A stretch of 64,000 nt of DNA from Eutrophocola sp964601805 (GTDB lineage: Bacteria; Pseudomonadota; Gammaproteobacteria; Pseudomonadales; Pseudohongiellaceae). Positions 36,767 through 46,054 of the stretch are shown here, one piece after another. Position 1 is the stretch's first letter. Each line of letters begins with the position of its first letter. The DNA lies in the NCBI GenBank assembly GCA_964601805.1, contig CAZROW010000003.1:1-64000 (forward strand). Reading direction: 5' to 3'. A program made the translations under genes and the position numbers. Under the pieces are notes generated by a model. It saw only the letters and a program-made list of their open reading frames with translations, searched no databases and was not told the DNA's origin.

Positions 36767-38431
36767 TTAAGCCAGTTTTTTGTACTTCATCCTTGTGGGT
36801 TCGGCTTCGCCCTTACGCTTTTTGAAATCCTCTTCGTAATCGGAATAGTTGCCTTCGTGGAACACCACTTCCGAATCACCTTCAAAGGCAAGGATGTGCG
36901 TGGCAATGCGGTCCAGGAACCAGCGGTCATGCGAGACCACGATCACGGTGCCCGGGAAAGCCAGCAAGCCTTCTTCCAGTGCCCGCAGTGTTTCAACGTC
37001 CAGGTCATTGGTGGGCTCGTCAAGGAGTAGTACATTGGCACCGCGTTTCAGCAACTTGGCCAGGTGGACGCGGTTGCGCTCACCACCTGACAAGTCCTTG
37101 ACGAATTTCTGCTGGTCGCTGCCCTTGAAGTTGAAACGGCTGACGTAGGCGCGCGAAGGGATTTCGTAGTTGCCGATCTGCAGGTTGTCCTGGCCATCGG
37201 AGATTTCCTGCCAGACCGTGTTGCCGCCTTCCAGTGAATCGCGGCTCTGGTCCACATACGCCATGTCGACAGTTTCCCCCAGCCTGATTTCACCGCTATC
37301 GGGTTGTTCCTGGCCGACCAGCATGCGCAGGAAGGTGGTCTTGCCCGCGCCGTTGCCACCAATGATGCCGACAATACTGCCGCGGGGAATCGTAAAATTC
37401 AGATCGTTGATCAATGCCTGGCCATCAAAGCCCTTGGAGACATGGTCAACTTCGATGACCTTTTCACCCAGGCGCGGGCCGGGGGGAATATAAAGGTCGA
37501 GGGTTTCGTTGCGGGTCTGGAATTCCTTGGAACTTAATTCCTCGAAGCGGGCAAGGCGGGCCTTGCTCTTGGCCTGGCGGCCTTTCGGATTCTGGCGTAC
37601 CCATTCCAGTTCGGACTTGATCGCCTTGTCCAGCGAGGCCTGCTGGCGCTGTTCCACTTCCAGGCGCTTTTCCTTGGCATCGAGCCAGTCGCTATAGTTG
37701 CCTTCATAGGGAATGCCGTGGCCGCGATCCAGCTCCAGGATCCAGCCGGCGGCATGATCCAGGAAGTAGCGGTCATGGGTAATGGCGACCACGGTGCCGG
37801 GATACTCCTGCAGGAAGCGCTCCAGCCAGGCAACACTCAGGGCATCAAGGTGGTTGGTGGGCTCATCAAGCAGCAACATGTCCGGTTTTGACAGGAGCAG
37901 ACGGCACAGGGCCACACGGCGTTTTTCACCACCGGAGAGGTTCTTCACCTCGGCATCCCAGGGCGGCAGGCGCAGCGCATCGGCGGCAATTTCCAGCGTG
38001 CGGTCAACGTCCCAGCCACCGGTGGCATCAATCAGTCCCTGTAATTCCCCCTGGCGCTCCAGCAGGGCATTCATTTCGTCATCGCTCATCGGCTCGGCAA
38101 ACTTGTCACTGATGGCATTGAACTCATCCACCAGGTCCTTGATTTCGCGAATACCGTCCTCGACGTTGCCGCGTACGTCCTTGCTTTCATCCAGTTCCGG
38201 TTCCTGGGGCAGGTAGCCGACTTTCAACTCGGGCTGGGGGCGGGCTTCACCAAGAAACTCGGTATCAACGCCGGCCATGATGCGCAGCAGGGTGGATTTT
38301 CCGGCGCCATTGAGACCGAGTACGCCAATCTTGGCGCCAGGGAAAAAGGACAATGAAATGTCCTTGAGGATTTCGCGTTTCGGTGGGACAACTTTTCCTA
38401 CACGATTCATCGTGTAAACAAACTGGGCCAT
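36767..38431 (-). CDS. ettA: Energy-dependent translational throttle protein EttA (ABC-F)
   Basis: Cytosolic ABC-F ATPase that binds the ribosomal E site and gates the first steps of elongation according to ATP/ADP. It has 554 residues, and the EttA hallmark start AQFVYTMNRVGKVVPPK is present. Two ATPase domains: Walker A GLNGAGKST and GGNGAGKTT, signatures LSGGEKRRVALCR and LSGGERNRVHLAK, Walker B LLLDEPTNHLD and LLLDEPTNDLD. The charged P-site linker lies between them. It is divergent from glyA. Confidence 0.96.
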   Translation of the reverse strand: MAQFVYTMNRVGKVVPPKREILKDISLSFFPGAKIGVLGLNGAGKSTLLRIMAGVDTEFLGEARPQPELKVGYLPQEPELDESKDVRGNVEDGIREIKDLVDEFNAISDKFAEPMSDDEMNALLERQGELQGLIDATGGWDVDRTLEIAADALRLPPWDAEVKNLSGGEKRRVALCRLLLSKPDMLLLDEPTNHLDALSVAWLERFLQEYPGTVVAITHDRYFLDHAAGWILELDRGHGIPYEGNYSDWLDAKEKRLEVEQRQQASLDKAIKSELEWVRQNPKGRQAKSKARLARFEELSSKEFQTRNETLDLYIPPGPRLGEKVIEVDHVSKGFDGQALINDLNFTIPRGSIVGIIGGNGAGKTTFLRMLVGQEQPDSGEIRLGETVDMAYVDQSRDSLEGGNTVWQEISDGQDNLQIGNYEIPSRAYVSRFNFKGSDQQKFVKDLSGGERNRVHLAKLLKRGANVLLLDEPTNDLDVETLRALEEGLLAFPGTVIVVSHDRWFLDRIATHILAFEGDSEVVFHEGNYSDYEEDFKKRKGEAEPTRMKYKKLA

Positions 38432-38537
38432 AGGATGTTTTACCTGGTATTGGTGAATGTATGCGGGGATTGCAACCTGGTGTCATTGTCCCCTTTATAT
38501 AAAGGCTTTAATAGTCGCCCCGGCGGTTTTCCTTTTG

Positions 38538-38569
38538 CAGGCGCTAAACGCCTGGTTTTTAGGTAGAAT
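38538..38569 (+). promoter_or_regulatory. Hairpin and -10 candidate before glyA
   Basis: CAGGCG-CTAAA-CGCCTG followed by GGTTTTT (38538-38560) looks like a small intrinsic terminator or attenuator. Immediately after it, TAGAAT (38564-38569) is a possible -10 for glyA, 42 bases before the start codon. Which of the two functions applies cannot be told. No glycine riboswitch was recognised. Confidence 0.4.
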
Positions 38570-38610
38570 AGCCAGCCCAAATTTTACTATAGCCACTTCT
38601 GAGGAAAAAG

Positions 38611-39873
38611 ATGCTGGATGATCAAATGCAGTTGGCAGGATTTGATGATGAATTGTTTGCCGCCATACAGGGCGAATCAAGACGTCAGGAAGAACATATA
38701 GAACTGATTGCATCAGAAAACTACACCAGCCCGCGTGTGCTTGAAGCACAGGGCAGTATTCTCACCAACAAGTATGCCGAGGGCTATCCCGGCAAGCGTT
38801 ACTACGGTGGTTGTGAATACGTCGATGTGGTGGAAAACCTGGCCATTGAAAGGGCAAAAGAGCTCTTTGGTGCCGGTTTTGCCAATGTCCAGCCCCACTC
38901 AGGTTCCCAGGCCAATGCCGCGGTTTACATGGCACTGATGAAGCCGGGTGATACGTTCATGGGCATGAGCCTGGCCGATGGTGGTCATCTCACCCATGGT
39001 GCTTCGGTAAGCTTTTCCGGACGCATCTACAACGCGGTCCAGTACGGCCTGAACGCCGAGACCGGCGAGATTGATTACGAACAGGTAGCCGAGCAGGCCA
39101 AACAACATAAACCGAAAGTGATCTGGGCCGGTTTTTCCGCTTACTCGCGGGTCGTCGACTGGGAGCGCATGCGAAGCATTGCCGACAGCGTCGGTGCCTA
39201 CTTCGTGGTTGATATGGCCCATGTTGCCGGTCTCATCGCCGCCGGTGTGTATCCAAGCCCGGTCAATATCGCCCACGTCACCACCAGCACAACCCATAAA
39301 ACCCTGCGTGGTCCACGCGGCGGTATTATTCTTACACCGGGTGATGATGAAGAACTGTGCAAGCGCCTGAATTTTGCGGTCTTTCCTGAAAGTCAGGGTG
39401 GACCATTAATGCATGTGATAGCCGGCAAGGCGGCCTGCTTCAAGGAAGCAATGTCTGAAGAGTTCGTGGCATACCAGGAGCAGACGTTGAAGAACTCGCG
39501 CACCATGGCGTCAGTTTTCATGGAGCGCGGCTTCCAGATTGTCTCCGGTGGCACTGATGATCACCTGTTCCTTTTAAGCCTGGTGGATAAGGAAGTGACC
39601 GGTAAGGAAGCCGACGAAGCGCTTGGCCGGGCCAATATCACCGTGAACAAGAATGCAGTGCCCAACGACCCCAGGCCACCTTTTGTTACCAGTGGTATTC
39701 GTGTCGGCAGCCCGGCAGTTACCACCCGTGGTTTCAGGGAAGAAGAGGTGACACAACTGGTTCACTGGATGTGTGATATTCTCGATGATATCAACAATGA
39801 CAGCCTGATCGACGAGATCAAGGGGAAGGTCCTGGAACTTTGTGGACGTTTTCCTGTTTACAGGAAACTGTAA
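38611..39873 (+). CDS. glyA: Serine hydroxymethyltransferase
   Basis: PLP enzyme that interconverts serine and glycine while charging tetrahydrofolate with a C1 unit. Full length at 420 residues. The PLP lysine is K230 in TTSTTHKTLRGPRGG, and the N-terminal HIELIASENYTS and NKYAEGYPGKRYYGG motifs are intact. It starts the long glyA-nrdR-ribD-ribE-ribBX-ribH-nusB-thiL-pgpA cluster, with 22 bases to nrdR. Confidence 0.97.
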   Translation: MLDDQMQLAGFDDELFAAIQGESRRQEEHIELIASENYTSPRVLEAQGSILTNKYAEGYPGKRYYGGCEYVDVVENLAIERAKELFGAGFANVQPHSGSQANAAVYMALMKPGDTFMGMSLADGGHLTHGASVSFSGRIYNAVQYGLNAETGEIDYEQVAEQAKQHKPKVIWAGFSAYSRVVDWERMRSIADSVGAYFVVDMAHVAGLIAAGVYPSPVNIAHVTTSTTHKTLRGPRGGIILTPGDDEELCKRLNFAVFPESQGGPLMHVIAGKAACFKEAMSEEFVAYQEQTLKNSRTMASVFMERGFQIVSGGTDDHLFLLSLVDKEVTGKEADEALGRANITVNKNAVPNDPRPPFVTSGIRVGSPAVTTRGFREEEVTQLVHWMCDILDDINNDSLIDEIKGKVLELCGRFPVYRKL

Positions 39874-39895
39874 ATCCTGCGCCGGGTAAAACACT

Positions 39896-40366
39896 ATGCA
39901 CTGTCCTTTCTGTGATGCTGACGATACCAAGGTAATCGACTCCCGACTGGTTGCCGAAGGCAACCAGGTGCGCCGGCGTCGTGAATGCATCACCTGCGAA
40001 GAACGCTTCACCACGTTTGAAACGGCCGAACTGGTCATGCCGCGCCTGATCAAGGGCAATGGCAATCGTGAACCGTTCAATGAAGACAAGTTGCGTGCCG
40101 GCATTCTCAAGGCTCTTGAAAAACGACCGGTCAGCATGGAGACGGTGGAAAATTCCATCAACCATATCAAACATGAACTGCGTGCCACCGGGGAGCGTGA
40201 ACTGCCCAGCAAGCTGGTAGGTGAAAAAGTCATGAATGAACTTAAGAAGCTGGATGAAGTTGCCTACGTCCGGTTTGCCTCGGTCTATCGCAGTTTCAAG
40301 GACCTGAATGAATTCCGCGAAGAAATTGACCGTATTTCCAAGGAAGGCAAAGCCTTCGAATCCTGA
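39896..40366 (+). CDS. nrdR: Transcriptional repressor NrdR
   Basis: Represses ribonucleotide reductase genes in response to nucleotide state. It has 156 residues: an N-terminal zinc ribbon (C3, C6, C31, C34), then an ATP-cone domain (about 49-140) that senses ATP/dATP. The order glyA-nrdR-rib is conserved in gammaproteobacteria. No NrdR box was looked for outside the window. Confidence 0.97.
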   Translation: MHCPFCDADDTKVIDSRLVAEGNQVRRRRECITCEERFTTFETAELVMPRLIKGNGNREPFNEDKLRAGILKALEKRPVSMETVENSINHIKHELRATGERELPSKLVGEKVMNELKKLDEVAYVRFASVYRSFKDLNEFREEIDRISKEGKAFES

Positions 40367-40447
40367 TACCTTCACGGCGCGAAACCGGAATACCAGCCGG
40401 TTGCAACTGAAACTGCTCGACTTTATTAATCAACATCCTTGAACCCT

Positions 40448-41569
40448 ATGTCCCAGGCCGATATACATTTCATGCAAAGAGCACTTGGTCTTGCCGAAGC
40501 GGGGAGGTACACGGTGCGGCCGAACCCTGTCGTTGGTGCCGTCCTGGTACAGGGCAGTGACATCATTGCCGAGGGCTTTCATGAGAAAGCCGGACAGGAT
40601 CACGCAGAAATCAAAGCGCTTAAAAAGGCCGGCAGCCGCGCGAAAGGGGCAACGTTGTATGTCACCCTGGAGCCATGTTTTCACACGGGCAGGACGGGGC
40701 CATGTGCCGATGCGATTATCAGTGCAGGTGTCAGCAGGGTGGTCTATGGCATGGTGGATCCCAATCCGCGGGTATCGGGTAAGGGGCTGGAAAAAATCAG
40801 GGCCGCCGGCATCAAGGTGGATGGGCCGCTGCTGGAAGCTGAAAGTGCCGCGCTGAACCCGGGTTTCATCAAGCGTATGCAATCCGGCCTGCCCTATGTG
40901 CGCTGCAAGTTGGCGATGAGCCTGGATGGCAGGACTGCCATGGCCAGCGGCGAAAGCAAGTGGATAACCGGTGAGGCTGCCAGGCACGATGTCCAGAAAC
41001 TGCGCGCTCAAAGTGGCGCGATCCTGACGGGCATCGAAACTGTGTTGATGGATGATCCCGGCCTGGATGTGCGCGTGGAGTCATTGCACGCCCTGCAGCC
41101 GCTGCGCGTCATCGTGGATTCACGCCTGCGCCTGCCACCAACGGCAAAAACGTTACTGCAACCTGGCCAGGTGATGGTCGCTACTGCAGTGACCAGTGAT
41201 GACCTGCTGGCGGATAAAACCCGCGATCTGGAAAATGACAATGTCACGCTTTTTTCCTGCGCCAATCCGGAAGGCAGGGTCGACCTGGAAAAGCTGATGC
41301 GTCACCTGGCGGTTGATAACCAGTGCAATGATGTCCTGCTGGAAAGCGGTGCCGAACTGGCCGGGGCCATGCTCAATGCCGGTCTTGTGGATGAGGTGAT
41401 CACCTATATCGCCCCCAAGTTACTCGGTAGCGAGGCGCGGGCGCTGTTCAACCTGCGCGGTCTTACTAACATGTCTGACCAGGTCTCACTTGAAATCGCC
41501 GACGTGGCAATGATAGGAAAAGACTGTAGAATGCGCTCCCTCGTGAAAAAACAGGCTGATAACAGCTAG
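40448..41569 (+). CDS. ribD: Riboflavin biosynthesis deaminase-reductase RibD
   Basis: Bifunctional enzyme for the second and third steps of the riboflavin pathway. It has 373 residues from ATG 40448 (an in-frame TTG lies nine bases upstream). The deaminase domain has zinc ligands H52, C77 and C86 with catalytic E54 (DHAEIKAL; EPCFHTGRTGPC). The C-terminal reductase domain has RCKLAMSLDGRTA and GAILTGIETVLMDDPGL. The stop lies six bases before ribE. Confidence 0.96.
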   Translation: MSQADIHFMQRALGLAEAGRYTVRPNPVVGAVLVQGSDIIAEGFHEKAGQDHAEIKALKKAGSRAKGATLYVTLEPCFHTGRTGPCADAIISAGVSRVVYGMVDPNPRVSGKGLEKIRAAGIKVDGPLLEAESAALNPGFIKRMQSGLPYVRCKLAMSLDGRTAMASGESKWITGEAARHDVQKLRAQSGAILTGIETVLMDDPGLDVRVESLHALQPLRVIVDSRLRLPPTAKTLLQPGQVMVATAVTSDDLLADKTRDLENDNVTLFSCANPEGRVDLEKLMRHLAVDNQCNDVLLESGAELAGAMLNAGLVDEVITYIAPKLLGSEARALFNLRGLTNMSDQVSLEIADVAMIGKDCRMRSLVKKQADNS

Positions 41570-41575
41570 AAGAAC

Positions 41576-42247
41576 ATGTTTACCGGCATTATCGAAACCA
41601 TGGGAAAAATCGCGAGCCTGGAGCAGGTTGGCGGTGACCTGCGTGCACAGATCCAGTCCGAAGACATGGATTTTGGTGATGTGCAAATCGGTGACAGCAT
41701 CTGTGTCAGTGGCGTTTGCCTGACGGCCGTGACGGTTGCCGAAAACAGTTTTACCGTGGATATATCCAACGAGACGGTATCACTCACATCTTTTGCCACA
41801 CTGAAGGCGGGCGACCAGGTCAACCTGGAAAAAGCCATGCAGCCAGCCAGCCGTTTTGGGGGTCATATTGTCAGCGGTCATGTTGATGGACTGGCAGAGC
41901 TGGTCAGCCGGACGGCAGACGGACGCAGTGAACGGCTTGAATTCGCTGTACCTGAACACCTGTCGAAATATATTGCGGCCAAGGGCTCGGTTTGTCTTGA
42001 AGGTATCAGCCTCACCGTCAATTCGGTCAGCGGCAATACATTCGGTATCAATATCATCCCCCATACTGCCGAAAAAACGACCATTGGTTCCCTGCAGCCG
42101 GGACAGCAGGTCAACCTGGAGGTAGATATCATCGCGCGTTATCTTGAACGCCTGATGAGTGGCGGGGATGACCAGGATAATCCTGCACTGACCGTTGACC
42201 AGCTGGTTCGCTGCGGTTTTGCCGATGAGCCGGCCAACGACAAGTAG
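41576..42247 (+). CDS. ribE: Riboflavin synthase, alpha chain
   Basis: Dismutates two 6,7-dimethyl-8-ribityllumazine to riboflavin. It has 223 residues in two homologous lumazine-binding repeats (about 1-95 and 96-195), each starting with the expected pattern (MFTGIIE; GGHIVSGHVDG). A -10-like TAGAAT lies inside the end of ribD (about 41527), so an internal promoter is possible. Confidence 0.96.
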   Translation: MFTGIIETMGKIASLEQVGGDLRAQIQSEDMDFGDVQIGDSICVSGVCLTAVTVAENSFTVDISNETVSLTSFATLKAGDQVNLEKAMQPASRFGGHIVSGHVDGLAELVSRTADGRSERLEFAVPEHLSKYIAAKGSVCLEGISLTVNSVSGNTFGINIIPHTAEKTTIGSLQPGQQVNLEVDIIARYLERLMSGGDDQDNPALTVDQLVRCGFADEPANDK

Positions 42248-42302
42248 CCACTTTTTTACAATACCTATTAGCGATCCATAACGGCAACTTTTATTAACGA
42301 CG

Positions 42303-43436
42303 ATGAAACTCAATAGCGTTGAAGAAATCATCGAGGATATCCGCCAGGGCAAAATGGTTGTCCTGATGGACGATGAGGACAGGGAGAACGAAGGCGACCT
42401 GATCATTGCCGCGGACAAGGTGCGCCCTGAAGATATCAACTTCATGGCCCGGTACGCACGTGGCCTGATCTGCCTGACACTGACCCGTGAACGCTGTCGC
42501 CAACTCAGGCTGCCACTGATGGTGGAGAGCAACTCATCGCCTTTTGGATGTAACTTCACGGTGTCCATTGAAGCGTCCACCGGGGTCACCACGGGTATTT
42601 CTGCCGCCGATCGCGCGCGCACCATCCAGGCCGCTGTGGCAGCCGAGGCAAAACCCGAAGACATTATTCAGCCCGGGCATATCTTTCCAGTCATGGCCAA
42701 TGAAGGCGGCGTACTGCGTCGAGCTGGTCATACCGAGGCCGGTTGTGACCTGGCCAAGCTGGCAGGCCTGACTCCGGCTTCAGCCATTTGTGAAATCATG
42801 AATGAAGACGGCTCCATGGCGCGCAAGGATGACCTGGAGAAATTTGCCCGGGAACATGGTCTGAAAATCGGCACGATCATGGACCTGATTCATTACCGTA
42901 TTGCCAATGAGCAGACTATCGAGCGCATCCAGCAATACATCCTGCCCACCGAGCATGGTGACTTTGATGTGTACTGCTACCGGGACCTGATCAAGGAAGG
43001 TGGTCCGGTTCACCTGGCGCTGGTGAAAGGCGATATCAGGCACGATGAGCCGACACTGGCGAGGGTGCTTGTTGCCGACACGGTACGCGACCTGTTGGGC
43101 ATCGCCAATCCGGCGCTACCCAGTTGGTCTTTGCATCGTTCCCTGGCGCGCATCAATGAGGAAGGCAAGGGCGTTGTGGTAGTATTGGCCAGCGAAAAAG
43201 ACAGTGAAGACGTGCTGTCGCGGCTTGCCACCATCGACAAGATGACTGACAAGGATGTACCCACACCTGCGCCCCATGGCATCTACCTGAATGTGGGCAC
43301 CGGTTCGCAAATTCTGCGTGATGTGGGTGTGGGCAAGATGCGACTGCTGAGTTACCCCACGCGCTATGCCATTTCCGGTTTCGACCTGGAAGTGGTGGAA
43401 TACATTCCCTGTGACGAACCACCACAGGCAGAGTAA
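42303..43436 (+). CDS. ribBX: DHBP synthase with degenerate GTP cyclohydrolase II-like domain (RibBX type)
   Basis: The N-terminal RibB domain (about 1-200) makes 3,4-dihydroxy-2-butanone-4-phosphate and looks intact (DDEDRENEGDLI, SFG-type loop, RAGHTEAGCDLAKLAGL). The C-terminal domain (about 205-375) follows the GTP cyclohydrolase II fold but has lost its zinc-binding cysteines: the ARV...ECLTGD..RCDCG region is replaced by ARVLVADTVRDLLG, and the RQEGR loop is gone. This matches the RibBX variant known in Proteobacteria, so GTP cyclohydrolase II must be encoded elsewhere. A REP pair separates it from ribH. Confidence 0.9.
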   Translation: MKLNSVEEIIEDIRQGKMVVLMDDEDRENEGDLIIAADKVRPEDINFMARYARGLICLTLTRERCRQLRLPLMVESNSSPFGCNFTVSIEASTGVTTGISAADRARTIQAAVAAEAKPEDIIQPGHIFPVMANEGGVLRRAGHTEAGCDLAKLAGLTPASAICEIMNEDGSMARKDDLEKFAREHGLKIGTIMDLIHYRIANEQTIERIQQYILPTEHGDFDVYCYRDLIKEGGPVHLALVKGDIRHDEPTLARVLVADTVRDLLGIANPALPSWSLHRSLARINEEGKGVVVVLASEKDSEDVLSRLATIDKMTDKDVPTPAPHGIYLNVGTGSQILRDVGVGKMRLLSYPTRYAISGFDLEVVEYIPCDEPPQAE

Positions 43437-43445
43437 TGATTTCAT

Positions 43446-43552
43446 GTAGGCCGGAAATGGCTGCAAGCCATCTCCGGCATTATCAGAATAGATGAGAGTG
43501 ACAGGATAAGATTACTAGATTGTCGGAGATTGCTGCGCAATTTCCGACCTAC
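43446..43552. repeat. REP pair 2 (B forward, A reverse)
   Basis: B unit GTAGGCCGGAAATGGC to GCCATCTCCGGCA (43446-43479), about 42 bases, then an inverted A unit GTCGGAGATTGC to GCAATTTCCGACCTAC (43522-43552). The ends with GTAGG face outward. It sits inside the rib operon, between ribBX and ribH. Confidence 0.9.
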
Positions 43553-43581
43553 GTTTCAGTTTTGTAAAGTATCAAAAGAGT

Positions 43582-44064
43582 ATGAGTAAGGTGAAAACCA
43601 TCACAGGTGAGTTTGCCGGGGCCGTTGCCAATTACGCGTTGGTGGCTTCCCGTTTCAACAGCTATATCGTCGACAGCCTGGAATCAGGCGCTATCGAAGC
43701 CTTGCAGAAACACGGTGTCGGTGATGCCAATATCACTGTCATCCGGGTGCCTGGCGCATTGGAAATTCCCCTGGCCGTTAAAACGGCGCTTGACTCGGGA
43801 GATTATGATGCCGTTATTGCTCTTGGTGCTGTCATTCGCGGCAGTACTTACCACTTTGAAATCGTGGCCAATGAAAGTGCTCGCTGTTTGTCCAACCTGG
43901 CCCTGGAAAGCAGTATGCCGGTCATTAATGGCGTGTTGACGGTAGATACCATTGAGCAGGCCATTGAACGCGCCGGTACCAAGGCCGGTAACAAGGGGGC
44001 CGATGCCGCAGTCGCGGCCATGGAAATGGTCAGCCTCATGCGCAAGCTTGATGTGCATGCCTGA
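43582..44064 (+). CDS. ribH: 6,7-dimethyl-8-ribityllumazine synthase
   Basis: Condenses DHBP with the RibD product to form lumazine. It has 160 residues. The family motifs are ALVASRFN at the start, PGALEIPLAVK, and ALGAVIRGSTYHFE with the catalytic histidine. It normally assembles as an oligomeric shell. It follows the REP pair, so its mRNA may be processed or independently transcribed. Confidence 0.96.
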   Translation: MSKVKTITGEFAGAVANYALVASRFNSYIVDSLESGAIEALQKHGVGDANITVIRVPGALEIPLAVKTALDSGDYDAVIALGAVIRGSTYHFEIVANESARCLSNLALESSMPVINGVLTVDTIEQAIERAGTKAGNKGADAAVAAMEMVSLMRKLDVHA

Positions 44065-44080
44065 TTCACCGGAAAAAAAC

Positions 44081-44542
44081 ATGAGCTCATCGGCCGACGC
44101 GCCCGCGCAACCCAAAATTTCCCATCGCAAGAAGGCCCGCAGTCACCTGGTCCAGGCGCTTTACCAGTGGCAGATGTCCGATTATCCCGTGCATGACATT
44201 GAAGCCCAGTACCGGGCCGACAATACCGGAAAGGTCGATTGGGACTATTTCCATGAATTGTTCACCGGAATTGCAGATTCCACGGAAGCACTGGATGCCA
44301 GTTTTGCCGGCTACCTGGACCGGGATATCAGCAAGATCAATCCTATCGAACTGGCCATACTGCGCATGGGGGCCTTTGAGCTGTCAAAGCGACTCGATAT
44401 CCCCTACCGCGTGGTGATCAACGAATGCATTGACCTGGCCAAGAAATACGGCGCCACCGACAGCCACAAATACGTCAACGGTGTTCTCGACAAGCTTGCC
44501 CGCCAACACCGCAGCGTGGAAATCAACGCGCGTAAACGCTAA
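44081..44542 (+). CDS. nusB: Transcription antitermination protein NusB
   Basis: RNA-binding antitermination factor acting with NusE on rRNA operons. It has 153 residues from ATG 44081 (MSSSADAPAQ); an ATG at 44057 (MPDSPEKN) overlapping the ribH stop is possible. The NusB core (KKARSHLVQALYQWQMS; RVVINECIDLAKKYG; KYVNGVLDKLAR) is complete. The ribH-nusB-thiL order is conserved in gammaproteobacteria. Confidence 0.94.
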   Translation: MSSSADAPAQPKISHRKKARSHLVQALYQWQMSDYPVHDIEAQYRADNTGKVDWDYFHELFTGIADSTEALDASFAGYLDRDISKINPIELAILRMGAFELSKRLDIPYRVVINECIDLAKKYGATDSHKYVNGVLDKLARQHRSVEINARKR

Positions 44543-44558
44543 ACCCGGGCAAGCAACC

Positions 44559-45530
44559 ATGCTTTCCGAATTCGACATCATCGCCTTCTGTTTCAACCAG
44601 CCGGGCCTGGCGGCCGAGCCAGGCGATATTGTGCGCCTGGGGATTGGCGACGATTGTGCATTGATGAGCATTCCCGCAGGAAAGGAACTCGCCGTGTCCA
44701 TGGATACACTGGTTGAGGACGTGCACTTTCCTGCCGATGCTCCTGCGCATTTGCTGGGTTACCGGGCACTGGCAGTGAACCTCAGTGACCTGGCGGCCAT
44801 GGGTGCACAACCGGCAGGATTTACCCTGGCCCTGACCATGCCCCGGGCAGATGCTGATTGGCTACAGGGTTTCAGCCAGGGCCTGAAAGAATGTGCGAAT
44901 CAATTCGGCTGTTTCCTGATGGGCGGCAATACCGCGCGGGGTCCGCTTAACCTGACACTCCAGGTACATGGCCTGGTTACGTCCGGGCAGGCCATTACTC
45001 GCAGTGGTGCGGTACCTGGCGACAGTATCTATGTGTCCGGCAACCTGGGCAGGCCGGCACTGGCGATTCGCCAGTTATTGGACAGTGAGGCTGACCCGAA
45101 AGAAAAAGACCAATGGGAACTGGCGTTCTACAAGCCGGTACCCAGGCTGGCCCTGGGCAGTGGCGTATCGGGCATCGCCTCTGCCGGCCTGGACATATCA
45201 GATGGCTTGCTGGCCGACCTGGGGCATATTTGTGAAATGAGCAAAGTGGGTGCACAGGTCGACATGGCCAGTGTGCCGGTGGCGCCTGAGCTAGTGGCCA
45301 GGTTGCCCGTGGACGAGGCCCTTGCACTTGCCCTGACAGGCGGGGAAGATTATGAGCTGGTGTTGACGGTCAGCCCTGACCGCGAACAGGAACTGCTGGA
45401 ACAAGCCGGGATGCTCGATGTGCCCCTGCACAGGATCGGTTCCATTACGGCGGGTGACGGGGTGATCTGTCTTGATGCCCAGGGTGACCCGGTAACATTT
45501 TCTTCTGAAGGCTGGCGCCATTTCGACTGA
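44559..45530 (+). CDS. thiL: Thiamine-monophosphate kinase
   Basis: Phosphorylates thiamine monophosphate to thiamine diphosphate, the cofactor used by Dxs and KorAB in this window. It has 323 residues from ATG 44559. Family motifs: FDIIAFCF start, GIGDDCALM, MDTLVEDVHF, ALAVNLSDLAAMGAQP, GGNTARGPL. Its TGA shares a base with the pgpA ATG (TGATG), so translation is coupled. Confidence 0.96.
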   Translation: MLSEFDIIAFCFNQPGLAAEPGDIVRLGIGDDCALMSIPAGKELAVSMDTLVEDVHFPADAPAHLLGYRALAVNLSDLAAMGAQPAGFTLALTMPRADADWLQGFSQGLKECANQFGCFLMGGNTARGPLNLTLQVHGLVTSGQAITRSGAVPGDSIYVSGNLGRPALAIRQLLDSEADPKEKDQWELAFYKPVPRLALGSGVSGIASAGLDISDGLLADLGHICEMSKVGAQVDMASVPVAPELVARLPVDEALALALTGGEDYELVLTVSPDREQELLEQAGMLDVPLHRIGSITAGDGVICLDAQGDPVTFSSEGWRHFD

Positions 45531-46009
45531 TGAACAAGGCTTCCAAGGACATACTGAAAAATCCCGTGCACTTTCTGGCTTTCGGGTTTGGTGCAGGCCT
45601 GTCGCCCAAGGCCCCAGGCACAGTGGGAACCCTGGTGGCCATTCCCATCTACCTGTTGCTGGCCGGGCTGGCCTTACCCTGGTACCTGGCCGTGCTGGTG
45701 GTGTCTTTTGCGGCAGGCATCTGGCTTTGTGGACGAACTGCCCATGACCTGGGATTACATGACCACGGTGGCATTGTCTGGGATGAATTTGTGGGTTACT
45801 GGATTACCATGATCCTGGTGCCTGTGACCTGGTACTGGGTGCTGGCCGGTTTTATTGCCTTTCGTGTTTTCGATATTATCAAACCCTTTCCCATAGGCTG
45901 GCTGGATCGGAAAGTTGGCGGCGGTCTGGGGATCATGGTAGATGATGTCATTGCCGGCGTGTATGCGGCTTTCGTCATCCAGTTGCTGCTGGTGTTCACC
46001 AGTTTTTAA
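45530..46009 (+). CDS. pgpA: Phosphatidylglycerophosphatase A
   Basis: Inner-membrane phosphatase that makes phosphatidylglycerol. It has 159 residues, with hydrophobic helices at about 31-55, 60-75, 95-120 and 130-155. Motif GFGAGLSPKAPGTVGT (near 17-32) and IVWDEFVGYWITM are typical of PgpA. Last gene of the housekeeping cluster; a large stem-loop lies after it. Confidence 0.95.
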   Translation: MNKASKDILKNPVHFLAFGFGAGLSPKAPGTVGTLVAIPIYLLLAGLALPWYLAVLVVSFAAGIWLCGRTAHDLGLHDHGGIVWDEFVGYWITMILVPVTWYWVLAGFIAFRVFDIIKPFPIGWLDRKVGGGLGIMVDDVIAGVYAAFVIQLLLVFTSF

Positions 46010-46054
46010 CGCAGGCTGGCACAAAGAAGTGTCGCAGCGGGTATATAATGGGGA

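Noticed and set aside
42248..42302. FMN riboswitch before the RibBX gene
   Set aside because: Only 55 bases separate the genes and no RFN consensus blocks are seen; the ribD leader was checked as well.
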